Assembly (NCBI GenBank): GCA_947561715.1
Contig: OX387197.1
Coordinates: forward strand, 14,815,001-14,879,000
From: Ascidia mentula
Lineage: Eukaryota > Chordata > Ascidiacea > Phlebobranchia > Ascidiidae
Length of the DNA: 64,000 nucleotides
Reading direction: 5' to 3'
The notes beneath the pieces were generated by a model that worked only from the letters and a program-made list of their open reading frames with translations, did not search any database and was not told the DNA's origin. Below are positions 1 through 10,027 of this stretch, piece after piece (position 1 is the first letter of the stretch; each line of letters starts with the position of its first letter). The position numbers and the translations under genes were made by a program.

Positions 1-273
1 TGACTTTAAGGGACGGCAAGTGAGGGTTTTGAGTTGGGAAACACTTGGCACTGGCACGTCTCGGCCACGTCGAGACAGCGAAAAAAAAATTCAAATCACA
101 TTGCGTTTGCAAATTACTTTTCATTTGCAATTTGATTTTTGTTTGCAAATTACTGTTTGTTAGCGAATTACTTTTCATTTGCAATTGGATATTTACAATT
201 TATTTTTCATTTGCAAATCATTTTTCATTTTGTATTTATGTCCATTGTTGTTTTTTGGGGGTGGGCCACCATA
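1..273. mobile_element. Right terminal part of an IS3EU-like DNA transposon
   Basis: The segment ends in GGGCCACCATA at 263-273, the same terminus that closes the complete element at 34921-39253. As in that element, the terminus is preceded by irregular T-rich repeats built from ttgcaaattacttttcattt-like units. The rest of the element lies outside the window. The six bases after the terminus (gacagg, 274-279) would be its target-site copy. A short ORF across the repeats is low-complexity and is not taken as a gene. Confidence 0.6.
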
Positions 274-346
274 GACAGGCCAGGTTCTGACTATATCAGC
301 TAAGTAAGCATTTACCTACTCCAGTTGTTGGCAGGGACTGTTCAAC

Positions 347-2120
347 CATAGAATACTAAAACATGGAATGGAAACTCCGCTGAAAGTGCGCGCATGAGTA
401 ACACTTTACGCGAAATTAAAAATGCATTGGGTTAAATGCGATTTTGGTGTTTTTTAAGGGGCTTAAAAACCCATTAAATAGAACAAAATTTAAAACTTTT
501 TTTAAGAAACAAGAAATTTGGTCCCTCGTCTTTTGAAATATGTGGATGATTTTGAATAAATCGTGTCACATCATTTTTTACGGCGATTTGCCTTTTGGGT
601 CAAAATATGAACAAATAATTGCGCGCTTTTGCTGTTTGCAAGCAGTGGGAGGCTAAATCGAGTAATATTATCAACTACTATGCTTGTTATGTAAAATCAA
701 CTAATTGCTAATTATGTTTCTAGGACAGTATCTCTGCACACAGTAATGCGGTTGTTTGGGAATATTTATTTTGCAAAAACAGGGCATTTGACAAACAGTT
801 GACAAACGATAGTATGGCTGCTTTTTTCTGCGATTCCTGTATCTTGATGAAGATGGAGAGGAAGATATTATAATGAACCAAATTATTAAAATCAGGAAAT
901 ACCTAGCCAACACCATGTTCATACTGCTGAGTGCAAATGTTGCCAGTAAAGTCCAACACAAAACAACATTTTTGTGCATAATATGGGTTTAAAAAAGTTA
1001 AGCCTTGACATAATATATGTTGATTGCTTGCAAATACTCAAGGACAGTGGGAATACTTCCAATATAAACCAACTATAACTTGTATGAAAGTGTTTGCATA
1101 TGAGCAAATTCTGAAAACTTTCATCTTTTTCTTCAACATGACATGTTTCTCTCAGAAGATCAAATTCTGTTGTGTTTTACTTAAAACTAATCTGCAAAGA
1201 AAAAAAATGACCAGTGAAAAAGGGTATTTTTAACATATAAATGTCCAATTTGGCTGAAACAAAAGGCAATTATGTTTAGTTCAACAAAACATTACATATT
1301 TTCAACTGTGTCATGCAATAGTTTGACAAAAATGATTTCCATCCAATTTGATTTGTTTTCTTCTCAGGGATATTAGACTAATCAACACTTAAGGTCGAAC
1401 TTTCAGACAAAAAAGCCAATATACAACCATATATTTACAATGAAATCAAATAGAAAACTCAGTGATGTGTGAGGAAAATGTATTGCTATTCACAGAGCAT
1501 CAGCTCATATGTGGCATGCTCAGAACCAATGGAATATAAAAAATGACACAAGAATTTATTTAATTATGTCAATATTTTTTAGATAGTTACAAGTTACCAC
1601 CAAGTAAATACAATCTTTAAAATTAAGCAGCAAAATTTGGCCCCATTTCATCTGGTTTACACAGGCTACAATCTGACATTTTTGGCCAAAAACTACTTCA
1701 TGTAGTACTGCACTATCTGTCCAACATATGTCTTTACAAAAAGCGGAGTTATGAAACATTTTGATACATACCCAATAATGACTGCAAATATGTGACCTCT
1801 GGGTCAGACTGTTTTGTTCGTATGCAAATCTAAAACATTACGTCATCACTTGTATGACGTAATTACATGTCTTACGTTAGTCTGTAAGGTGACTTGTAAC
1901 ACACGGTCAAAAAGTGCATTATAGCGCGTCATAATTAAAATCATCCACATATTTCAAAAGATTAAGGATGAAACTACTTGAATTACATTTAAATAAATTC
2001 TTGTGGTTACATTAACTTAGACGCCAAAATCGCATTTAACCGAATGCATTTTTCATTTTGCGTAAAGTGTTACTCATGCGTGACGAAAAGAGTTTCCATT
2101 CCATGTTTTAGTATTCTATG
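347..2120. mobile_element. Non-autonomous long-TIR DNA transposon, copy 1
   Basis: The left end CATAGAATACTAAAACATGG is answered by its reverse complement ending at 2120. The inverted repeats can be followed for roughly 200 bp with growing divergence. The element is flanked by a 7-bp direct repeat, gttcaac, at 340-346 and 2121-2127. The interior has only short ORFs on both strands that I do not recognise. A second copy starts at 63587 and runs off the window. The termini do not place it in a superfamily; a CAT start recalls P elements, but those make 8-bp duplications. Confidence 0.85.
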
Positions 2121-2280
2121 GTTCAACTGAATGAATTGTTTAAATTGTGATCACTATGTGGGACTTGATCATTCATTTTGTGGCCATGGTAAGTGTGTTT
2201 GTATTGTGTATTTCCAGTTGGCCTACATTCATTGCAATTTTGTTATTTCGGTTTGGACAATACAATTTTTCCTTGCAGGG

Positions 2281-3165
2281 ACCACCTTTGATGAAACACA
2301 CCTCATCACCCACTACTTTCAACTAGGATATGAACTCTCTGAAAAGATGCTCACAAGAAATGGGGCTGCATAGACGTGGTGCTTGGCAAAAAGATCCGAA
2401 TATTATAAATGATGCTGAAAAACGAATCAAAGAAATTATAGAAGGTCCATCTTCATGTGGGGGGTACCGTTCTGTGTGGTATGGTTTGGAGATGGAGGGT
2501 TTGAGAGTTCCAAGATCCTTTGTTGCAGAAGTTTTGAATAAAATTGATCCTGATGGCTGTGAACTCAGGAGGGGCCATCGTCTGAAGCGCAGAGAGTATA
2601 ACAATCCAGGGCCCAATAATGCCTGGCATATAGATAGTTATGACAAATTAAAGCCATTTGGTTTTTCCATATATGCAGCCATTGATGGTTTTAGTCGTAA
2701 GGTCCTATGGCTTCATGTTATACGCTCCAATAAATGCCCACACACTATAGCTTCCATGTACCTTAGAACTGTTGTACATCGCACATGTACAAGGTTGTCC
2801 AGTGCAAATTGTGTTTGATTTGGGCACAGAAAATGGAATATTGGCAGCAGCACAGTGCTTTTTCAGAAACAGTATCAATGCACATCGACACGTTCCTTCA
2901 CCAAGGAATCAGAGAATTGACAGTTGGTGGTCAACATTGTGCAAGTTTCGCACTTCTTGGTGGTGAAACTTTTTTGGTGATCTCGAGTTTAAAGGTCTTC
3001 ACCCACTGGAATTGTCATCGAATACGAAAATCAAGACACAATGTTATAGCTGGTCGCCCAAATTTACTTTACTTAATGCCAGAAAGGTATGGTGGAAACA
3101 TGATAAATGCAGTCTTACAAGATAAATTTCAAGTGGTGTGCAATGATATATGTACAAAGGGATAA
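2281..3165 (+). pseudogene. IS3EU-like integrase-type transposase, decayed
   Basis: This is an rve-type (RNase H fold) transposase of a family common in aquatic animals and distinct from the LTR-element integrases here. An acceptor-like tract (ttccttgcag) precedes 2280. An N-terminal helix-turn-helix-like stretch (HYFQLGYELSEKML) is followed by GGYRSVWYGLEMEGLRV, then the core WHIDSYDKLKPFGFSIYAAIDG with the first catalytic Asp, SRKVLWL, and a second Asp region (VFDLGTEN). NQRIDSWWSTLCKFRTSWW and GRPNLLYLMPE close the domain. The domains lie in three frames, with switches near 2330-2345, 2800 and 2930, so the gene is dead. Its upstream exons appear to be cut off by the 347-2120 transposon. 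Length is near the family's usual core, and the second copy at 35458 has matching flanking blocks. Confidence 0.75.
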
Positions 3166-3880
3166 TGGAGGTTGCAAAAGAATAAAAAGTCAAAGTACAC
3201 AGCCATTTATGCATGTTTGTACTTCAGTATATTGAACTTTGTTGTTAGTGCAAGTATGTTAATTTTCAAATTACATTGTCTCACTAGCGTACTGCACTAC
3301 TACAATCTAAAAGAGGTGGTTTTTCTAGGATACAAATCGAATTTTTTCCCCATTGTATTGCGAACAGATAATGGAATAGAAAAGTGTGAAAGACAGCATG
3401 TAGTGTAAATGAAGAAAAGTGAGTGCATAAATGTACAGTGGTAAGTAGCAGTGGCACAAAAATCTCACAATTATGCAGCAGTACCTTAAAAATGCAATAG
3501 AAGTGTCAGGTAAAAACAATTTTGAAAACAAACACGAGGCAGTTGAATAAAAAAATAAAACACTAATTTTGCTTCGACAATGCTGACGGTCATGAACACA
3601 ATAGTGAGGAGTACGTAAAAAATCTAAATTGCTGTTTTGCCATATAACACTTGAAACATGCAATGAAGTGACAACTACTGATGTATATAAACAATGAAAT
3701 AGAATAATTTTTTCAATGTAAACTAAAAGCCTGGCCATTGGACATTGCTGTAATAAAGATGGATTTGAAATCTTGAAGCGTTGTTGTTTTCGCACATGCG
3801 CCAACGACAGGAAAACAGATGGTGTGGTTTGGGTTGTTGCTCATGCAGTCATAATTAATTCCACAGATATGGACAAACTG
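3166..3880. other. Unassigned stretch between transposase and HECT remnants
   Basis: AT-rich sequence with several short ORFs on both strands. The longest, on the minus strand at 3325-3804, is hydrophobic and biased and shows no recognisable domain. I see no clear repeats or terminal inverted repeats, so the right end of the 2281-3165 transposon cannot be fixed here. Confidence 0.5.
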
Positions 3881-4087
3881 TCACCAAATATTGGCCTATG
3901 TTTTTGGCCTGTTAGTACAATCAGCTGCTGCAGTCATTGTCTCTCCAATACTTTCTGCATTCACTTTATTTTCACTGTTAGTACAGCAGTAAGTCAAAAC
4001 CTCTTCTGTGGGGGCCCGAATACAGTTATCCTCAATATAGACACATAATTGGCATCAACAGTCAATAATGGTGCAAAAAGTAAGGCA

Positions 4088-4752
4088 TTATTTTTTGACA
4101 ACATTGAACAAGCCAAACAGACTCAGCCCTGAAGCAAACTCTTTGAGGTAGCAAAGCCGCTTATTAGTGATGCTTACCATAATTGTGCGACTAATTTCAC
4201 TAGAACTATCAATATTGATTTTGCCTGTGTATCCATTTTCTGTTATTATGTCAGTATGAACAAGTGGGTCAGCACAAACTCTCTGTATCTGTTGGTCAAG
4301 ATTTAGTTTGGTTATATCAACTGAATCCATGTTAGCAAGAATTGTGAACACATTTGGGTGTAAGCAATGTGGAGCTGGCCCACCTTGCAGCTATTATTTC
4401 ACCACACGCTTTGAAATGTCCATTTTGGACATGAAGCATTGAGTCAACTGGGGCACCATCAGGAAAGAATTGTTCACAAATACTTTGCAAAACAAGACTA
4501 AAGAACTCCTTAGCTATTGCACCAGAATCAATCCCTGTCTCACCTTGAAATTGGACGGCACACACAAATAAACAACTGGTCTAAATCATCAACTTTTTTA
4601 GGCAACGACTCTGCTTGTCGAGTTTTGGGGCTAACCCAAGTAATCAATAAAATCAGCAATGAACTTTGTAGAATAGAGGGAGATTGCTTTCCATTACTAG
4701 AGCAATCATTTGTTTCAACATCTTCACTGTCACATTCAAGTAGATATAACAT
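4088..4752 (-). pseudogene. HECT-type E3 ubiquitin ligase C-terminal domain, fragmentary
   Basis: HECT domains accept ubiquitin from an E2 on a Cys and pass it to substrate. Read on the minus strand, the segment shows VQFQGETGIDSGAIAKEFF followed by HFKACGEIIAA, the classic start of a HECT N-lobe, then RLCYLKEFASGLSLF, which belongs near the C-lobe hinge. The pieces lie in different frames with switches near 4550 and 4345; these may be lost exon joints or frameshifts. A possible further exon on the same strand near 3890-4040 contains VFGPPTEEVLTYCCTN. The catalytic-Cys region could not be identified. It lies between a convergent IS3EU-like transposase and a divergent P-element transposase, so it could be transposon cargo or a captured host exon set. 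Confidence 0.6.
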
Positions 4753-5043
4753 GATCTTCTTGACTAGAGTGAATGGCCCATTTGTACTTCAACAATTCAT
4801 CCATCTTTAAAAGCAAGGTATGTCATTCTTCAAATGTATTTTTAGTTGCAAAATTAGCTGCTCAATCTTCGTGCTGTGATTACATGAAATATGATGTAAA
4901 AACTAAATACAATAGGAAATACAACAGACAAACTTTTGCACCAAAACCTAATGAAGAAGATCTTGTTTCAGTTGATGGCCACTCGAATTCAGATCTAGTT
5001 GTAAGATTCTTATATTCTTTTCCACACTCATGAATAAACATTT

Positions 5044-7116
5044 TTGCTTCTGCGGAACATGTTCAAAAGAGAAGAAGGTGAAATGAATGAATGGCAGAAG
5101 ATGTTTTTCCAAAACCAGTTTAAAAATGCAAGCATCTCGTCAAGTGCCAGAAGATATCACCCAGATGTAATTCGTTGGGCTCTGGAATTGTATTCATCAG
5201 CATACCACCAACTTAGGACTACTGGTGTTTTGGTGCTACCATCTTCAAAAACGTAGCGCCAATATCGGTGACTGACATTTTTATAGCTTTATTCAATAAA
5301 AACTTTTACTGTTTGTTTACAGAAATGTTGGATCATCATGTCCTGGTATTAATGAGCTTGCCATATCAGAAATTAAGAAATTAGCTGTACCTGTTGAAGC
5401 ATACTTGACTGTAAATGAAATAAAAGGTAAATTTTGTAGTTCATATCAAAAGCTTCAATTTTTTTTTTGTAACAATTTTGACAGTAAAAGAGAACCTAGT
5501 TATCCGGGATGGGATTCTTCTTGGATTTGTAGACTTTGGTGAAAGAAAACTTGCAACACATATTTGCAGTATGTAGAATGTTAAAAATATTTGAAATCAT
5601 CAAAAACTTTTAGTGTTTTTCCTGCGAAGTTTCAAAAAGGAAATTTCTATTCCACTGGCATGGTGGCCCACGACAACTAATCCTGCTTACCAGTTAGCTT
5701 CAATGTTCTGGGAGTTACTTGGTGTTTGTGAAGAATATCAATGCTTCGGTTGCTGATGGAGCCAGTGTGAATAGGAAGTGTTTCAACTTGCTAAATGGTG
5801 GAAAATTTTCCACGAAAAATGAGTTCGCAGCGTACAATCCATGTAGATCCGATCATCCTCTTTATCTTGTCTGTGATACCAGTCATTTACTAAAGGTAAA
5901 CACCCCTAATCTGTACCATGAAATTCTGTAATTTAAATACGCCTACATACATCAAGAAATGCCTTACTATCCTTCAAACCTGGTGGAACCAAGTACATGT
6001 GCAAGTCCGGAGATGACATTTTGTGGACACACATCAAGGAGTTATGTGAATTAGTCTGTGGCACATGTAAATTTTACATCATATAGCAAAGTATAAAGTT
6101 TAATTTACATTACTCAAAGCACTGCTAATGAATATGTTACGTTTATACCCAAAGATGAAAGTTTCATTGGCAAAATATACTTTGAGTTGGTCAGTTGCCC
6201 AGTCACTACAGCAAGATGTGAAGGGATCCCAAGGAACGTCTCAATTTGTACTTTTGCTTCACCAGTATGTTAAAAAAATCGAAAAAATTAAAAATGCCAA
6301 AAATTTAATTTTGATACAGTTGGTTTGAGGTTGTTTACTGCGGTGTAAAACATCCTATTAGAAGAACAAATGATGAACGTCTCATTTGGCTCAAGGAGCA
6401 TTTCATGCAATACTTTTTAGATTGGAGGGTAAGTTTATTTAGTACAACTTTTTTTCAGGAACAGTAAATAATTTTCAGAACGAGGTTGATATATTCTATC
6501 CGGGGCAGGAAAAAAGAATTATTGCCAAACCTACGTACGAGGGTCTAATATTTTCAACCCCAAAACATCATTTCATCAACAAAACGTTTGTTACATGACA
6601 TTAACACAAGACTGCCTGGAAGCATTATTCGGAAATTTGGTATGGTGAAATTCCTTTAATAACAAAATATGAACAAGCTATTAGTATGGTACATGGTAAC
6701 TTTAACAAATTTTATTCTTCATGTTTGACTGACCTAGCTTAAGTTAATATTCTAAAGTTCATCATGTGAATATAGTCTGTGTCCATAACACACAGAGATC
6801 TGCAATGCGCCGTAATACAAATCCTGATGCGAGTCAGATTGGATATCAAGTTATGGGCATCTTCCAAAGAAAAATAATCAAACGGGTTAAAGGTGGAAAC
6901 ACCACATATGGTAGGTCCAATCCATGGACTGCAGTGTGCGAAGAGCCACTCAAAAAAAAGTTGAATTGCTGTAAATGTACAACTTTTGTGATCAATGATT
7001 TGAGTTTTGAAAGGATTCTAGGCAGTAGAAGATATGCATGTAAATTGGACAGCATACAACATAAAGAAATAAAAACAAAGTTATTTTTGTGTCACATGCT
7101 TGATGGAGGTACGTAA
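5044..7116 (+). pseudogene. P-element-type (THAP9-like) transposase, multi-exon remnant
   Basis: A chain of blocks in P-transposase order. RRYHPDVIRWALELYSSAYH and LPSSKT (5140-5252) are the helix-turn-helix-like N region. NVGSSCPGINELAI follows a GT-AG intron at about 5253-5320. LGFVDFGERKLATH (5530-5560) and SIPLAWWPTTTNPAYQLASM (5640-5700) lead to VADGASVNRKCFNLL and LVCDTSHLLK (5740-5890), the GTP-binding/catalytic part. Next come GGTKYMCKSGDDILW (5985-6020), MKVSLAKYTLSWSVAQSLQQ, TNDERLIWLKEHFMQYFLDW, LTQDCLEALFGN, and a C-terminal stretch from 6766. Several joints look like real introns (for example gtaaac at 5896, gtaagt at 6429). Others need frameshifts, for example around 5715. No THAP zinc finger was found upstream; a possible first exon lies at 4820-5010. 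Inactive as it stands. Confidence 0.75.
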
Positions 7117-7240
7117 ACTAGGCACTTGTTTGTTTGATCGAGGCAAATATTTATGAAGCAAAAATTTAGCAAAATGATGAGAAAGCAACTTTATAAAAAG
7201 ATTTTGGTAATACACTTCTATTTCCAGATTCTTTTCTCTG

Positions 7241-7871
7241 TCATGCAAAATAAACACATGGACGATTAGATGAAAAAGATGGATAAAATAGAGCCTTTTT
7301 TATCTTCTCCGTGGCCTTGACAAATTCTCCACTTGGTTGATCAGAGCAGAGTGCTGATATGATGAAATCAGCTTTAAACTTGGCAGCTGCTTTGTGCAAT
7401 AAGTAGCCAGCTATATATTCCAAATATTCTGTAATTTCCAAACAACCAAAAATTGTGCTGCAACAAAGGCAAATAAGAAAGATAAATCCAACTATTTTGC
7501 CTGTATTTCTAATTGGGTACAGCTTTAGGTCAGTTATTTTATGTAAGCTTGGCCAAAATATCCGTCATCACTGTTTTATGATATTGTAAATATTTTGCCT
7601 ACCTTTTTCACGTATATCTACTGCATAAATTGAAGCAGGGGAAAACGATGGCCTCTCTTGAAGAGAGTTTACTTTCAAAATTGTATCAAAATTTTTTATA
7701 AGAATATGGGCAGCCTGACGTTGTGTCAGAGGTTGCTGAGAGAGCAGGATATTTAATATATAAATTTTCCGGGTTATAATCTTTTTTACAATCTTTGATC
7801 AGTTGTTTGACAAAAGCAATAGCTGAAGGTGTTGGAATTTTCGTCGTATCGTACGTCATTTTTTTCGCCAT
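7241..7871 (-). pseudogene. Two minus-strand coding scraps, possible P-transposase tail
   Basis: At 7241-7441 the minus strand reads EITEYLEYIAGYLLHKAAAK, which resembles the conserved YxaGY motif near the end of P/THAP9 transposases, followed by LFYPSF. At 7686-7871 a 61-codon ORF starts MAKKMTYDTTKIPTPSAIAF and has no recognised domain. Both run against the P transposase at 5044-7116, so they may come from an inverted second P copy or be first exons of an unrelated gene. Weak evidence. Confidence 0.3.
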
Positions 7872-7879
7872 TTTTATTG

Positions 7880-8890
7880 CTTCCTGATATACTTACACAC
7901 ATCGTCGTCAGTTACTATTTGCATTGGGCTTTAAATTACTTTGTTGACCATCTCAAACTGACTGAGAATAAAGTAGGTGACAACTGTGAGCGGGAACACG
8001 ACGGACGGAAATTTGCACGTTCATCGAACCGTGACGCATCTGCGCCAAGACAATTATTATCTAGGGCGAGTGCAGTCCAGTATTAAGTTTTGTTGCCACC
8101 ATCAACAAAAGCGCGCCAAACAGCTGTACATCACTTCTGTAGTAGACTTACTCAAAATAGTTATATATCCGAATCTCGTCTCGTCAGTAAAAAACAAAAA
8201 GATGGAAAATTGGGAACTTCTCCCTGGCAACATATTAACGGTGCTTTTATTGAATGAAAGCGAAATCGATAAAGCAAGCAAACACAACGCAAACATGTAT
8301 TCATACCCGATGAACTGTAGGCGGAAGTTGGGTCATTTGCCCTACGAAAAAAGGAAAAGAAATAGTTGGAAAGTGGATCTCTGATTACTCTTTTACGGCA
8401 GATAAAACACATCTGTTGACAGACTGCACATTTGTACCTCAAAGGTATCAGTAACGTGAAAGAAGCCCCAAGAAAAAAATTCTACTTCCCCTTACGAAAC
8501 AAGGCTTCAAAAAAATTTCGTAATTGTTAAAAACTTATAAATGCAATTAGTAGTCATACACCCTGTAGAATTCGAGCACTTCCTCAATTCCACCTTACAG
8601 TCCTCCAACTGGTAGTAGCCTATAAGGTCGGTCCAGTTTGATATGCACGTTTATTCCGACAGTTTCGAAATCAATTTCTAAGTTGTGATTTCAAAAAAAA
8701 TTTTCTGACCACACCTATTCAAAAAGAATATTATAGGCACATACAGACTCGAAAGAATTATTTCGTGCTGGGGAGAGTATTGTCCGTAACATACCGGCCC
8801 AAAATACCGAACGTGGGAACGAAGTTATTTCACACAACAATGGACAATAACGAAACACAGGTATATACACAATTATCAAGCGGCCTCGAG
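7880..8890. other. Unassigned stretch
   Basis: Short overlapping ORFs on both strands, none recognised. GC content rises toward the right edge, where the helicase-like reading frame begins. No terminal repeats or duplications were noticed. Confidence 0.5.
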
Positions 8891-9040
8891 TAGGCACAGC
8901 ATGCGCACATCACGCGTGTAAACAGCTCTTGCAGTGCGTACGCGAACACGTCTAACAGCCCCTTCCTTAATAAGGCCCTTCGGCCAAGCGCCCCGGGTTC
9001 ATCTCGTCCACGACCAAAACCAGGTCGCCAACTCCAAAGT

Positions 9041-10027
9041 TTGCGGACTTTCAAAAAAGAGATAGTGGCAGAGGCGCGTAACATCAAATGGAATGGCATC
9101 CAGCTGAACAGCAAGGAGCTTCTAATCATTCTGGTACAGGCGGCATTGGAAGCGTGGAACCCCGAGGAAGATGGAATTACGCTGGCACCTCACATCGTGC
9201 TACACGGTGAGGCCGGGAAGGGCAAAACCCTACTGGGAAAATTTCTGTTTCCCCCGGAGGTGGCCAGCGTAATGACAAATGATAGTGCTGGCGTAGGGCA
9301 AATGGCCCTACGCTTCAAGCACAAAATATTGAAGATAGATGATGCGGGTTCAGCACTCTTCAGTGACGACAAACTGATTAGTGCCATTAAATTTATGTAT
9401 CACAATTCCTGGTCGGCGAAGACACACGGAGATCGCCAGGATAACAAGGCGACGTGTTGTTTTATTACAACAAACATTGAGGATCCTATCACTCGCCTCA
9501 GCAACCTGCAGGATAAAGCTCCTATGGAGCGCAGGTTCGTTGAGGCGCAGTGGACAGAGGACGCCAGTAATCCTAATACTGGAGCAGAAAAAAAGATCAC
9601 CGGTAGCCTTACCGACGACGTGATAGTGGGACTGGCACAGGAGTTGGAAGATGGACTCCCAATAGACGAGGATATATGTGCTTTAGCAGATTATATCCGC
9701 GACTTTGTGGACTCGATGCAGACGGAAACATCCAGTGATGAAGAAACAGACCTAGAGAACGAGACGGTCGCCGACAGCGAACCGGTTAGAGGGAAAGTTG
9801 GCGCGCCCTTGAAGCGCCGCCTCCCAGTCTTCGAAGACCTTACGGACGAGGAAGAAGGCACGGTACAACCCAAGAAAAAATCTCCAATCTGCATCCAGCA
9901 CGGGAAGGACATGCGGTTGATCTGGCCAAAATTTCCGACCTTTACACAGGAATTCTGGGCCCCTAAACCAGGTTCTGGCCTTTTGAAATTCGCTGGGCAT
10001 CAACTCACGCGAAGGGTAGACACTTAA
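9041..10027 (+). CDS. Superfamily 3 helicase-like ORF, probably from a viral or mobile replicon
   Basis: An open frame of 328 codons, open further back to about 8894 but with no ATG upstream; 9041 is a TTG, so the true start is spliced or lost. It shows a P-loop NTPase of SF3 type: HGEAGKGKTLLGKFLF (Walker A), ILKIDDAG (Walker B with two Asp), CCFITTN (sensor/motif C) and MERRF (possible arginine finger). These helicases unwind DNA in Rep proteins of parvoviruses, CRESS-DNA viruses and their integrated relatives. An acidic stretch (SSDEETDLENETV) and basic patches follow. The last 40 or so codons lie antisense to the BEL/Pao element that starts near 9890, so the natural C-terminus is not in this frame. 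GC content is higher than the surroundings, which suggests a different origin. No HUH nuclease was seen. It looks whole as a helicase core. Confidence 0.6.
   Translation: MRTFKKEIVAEARNIKWNGIQLNSKELLIILVQAALEAWNPEEDGITLAPHIVLHGEAGKGKTLLGKFLFPPEVASVMTNDSAGVGQMALRFKHKILKIDDAGSALFSDDKLISAIKFMYHNSWSAKTHGDRQDNKATCCFITTNIEDPITRLSNLQDKAPMERRFVEAQWTEDASNPNTGAEKKITGSLTDDVIVGLAQELEDGLPIDEDICALADYIRDFVDSMQTETSSDEETDLENETVADSEPVRGKVGAPLKRRLPVFEDLTDEEEGTVQPKKKSPICIQHGKDMRLIWPKFPTFTQEFWAPKPGSGLLKFAGHQLTRRVDT

Noticed and set aside
45-290. 81-codon plus-strand ORF with repeated CKLLF-like strings
   Set aside because: It follows a T-rich simple repeat at the end of a transposon. The residue pattern is a by-product of the repeat.
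3773-3830. THAP-like zinc finger start (KRCCFRTCANDRKTDGVVW)
   Set aside because: The Cys spacing is suggestive but the later THAP residues (the AVPTIF box and C..H) are absent, and the block runs out of frame at once.
5640-5680. IS3EU-like terminus (catggtggcccac) inside the P element
   Set aside because: The string falls in conserved P-transposase coding sequence (LAWWPTTTN) and lacks the rest of the terminus.
9752-10003. 83-codon minus-strand ORF as a separate gene
   Set aside because: Its left half (in minus-strand order the beginning) is the BEL RNase H/integrase linker and the remainder is antisense to the helicase-like ORF.
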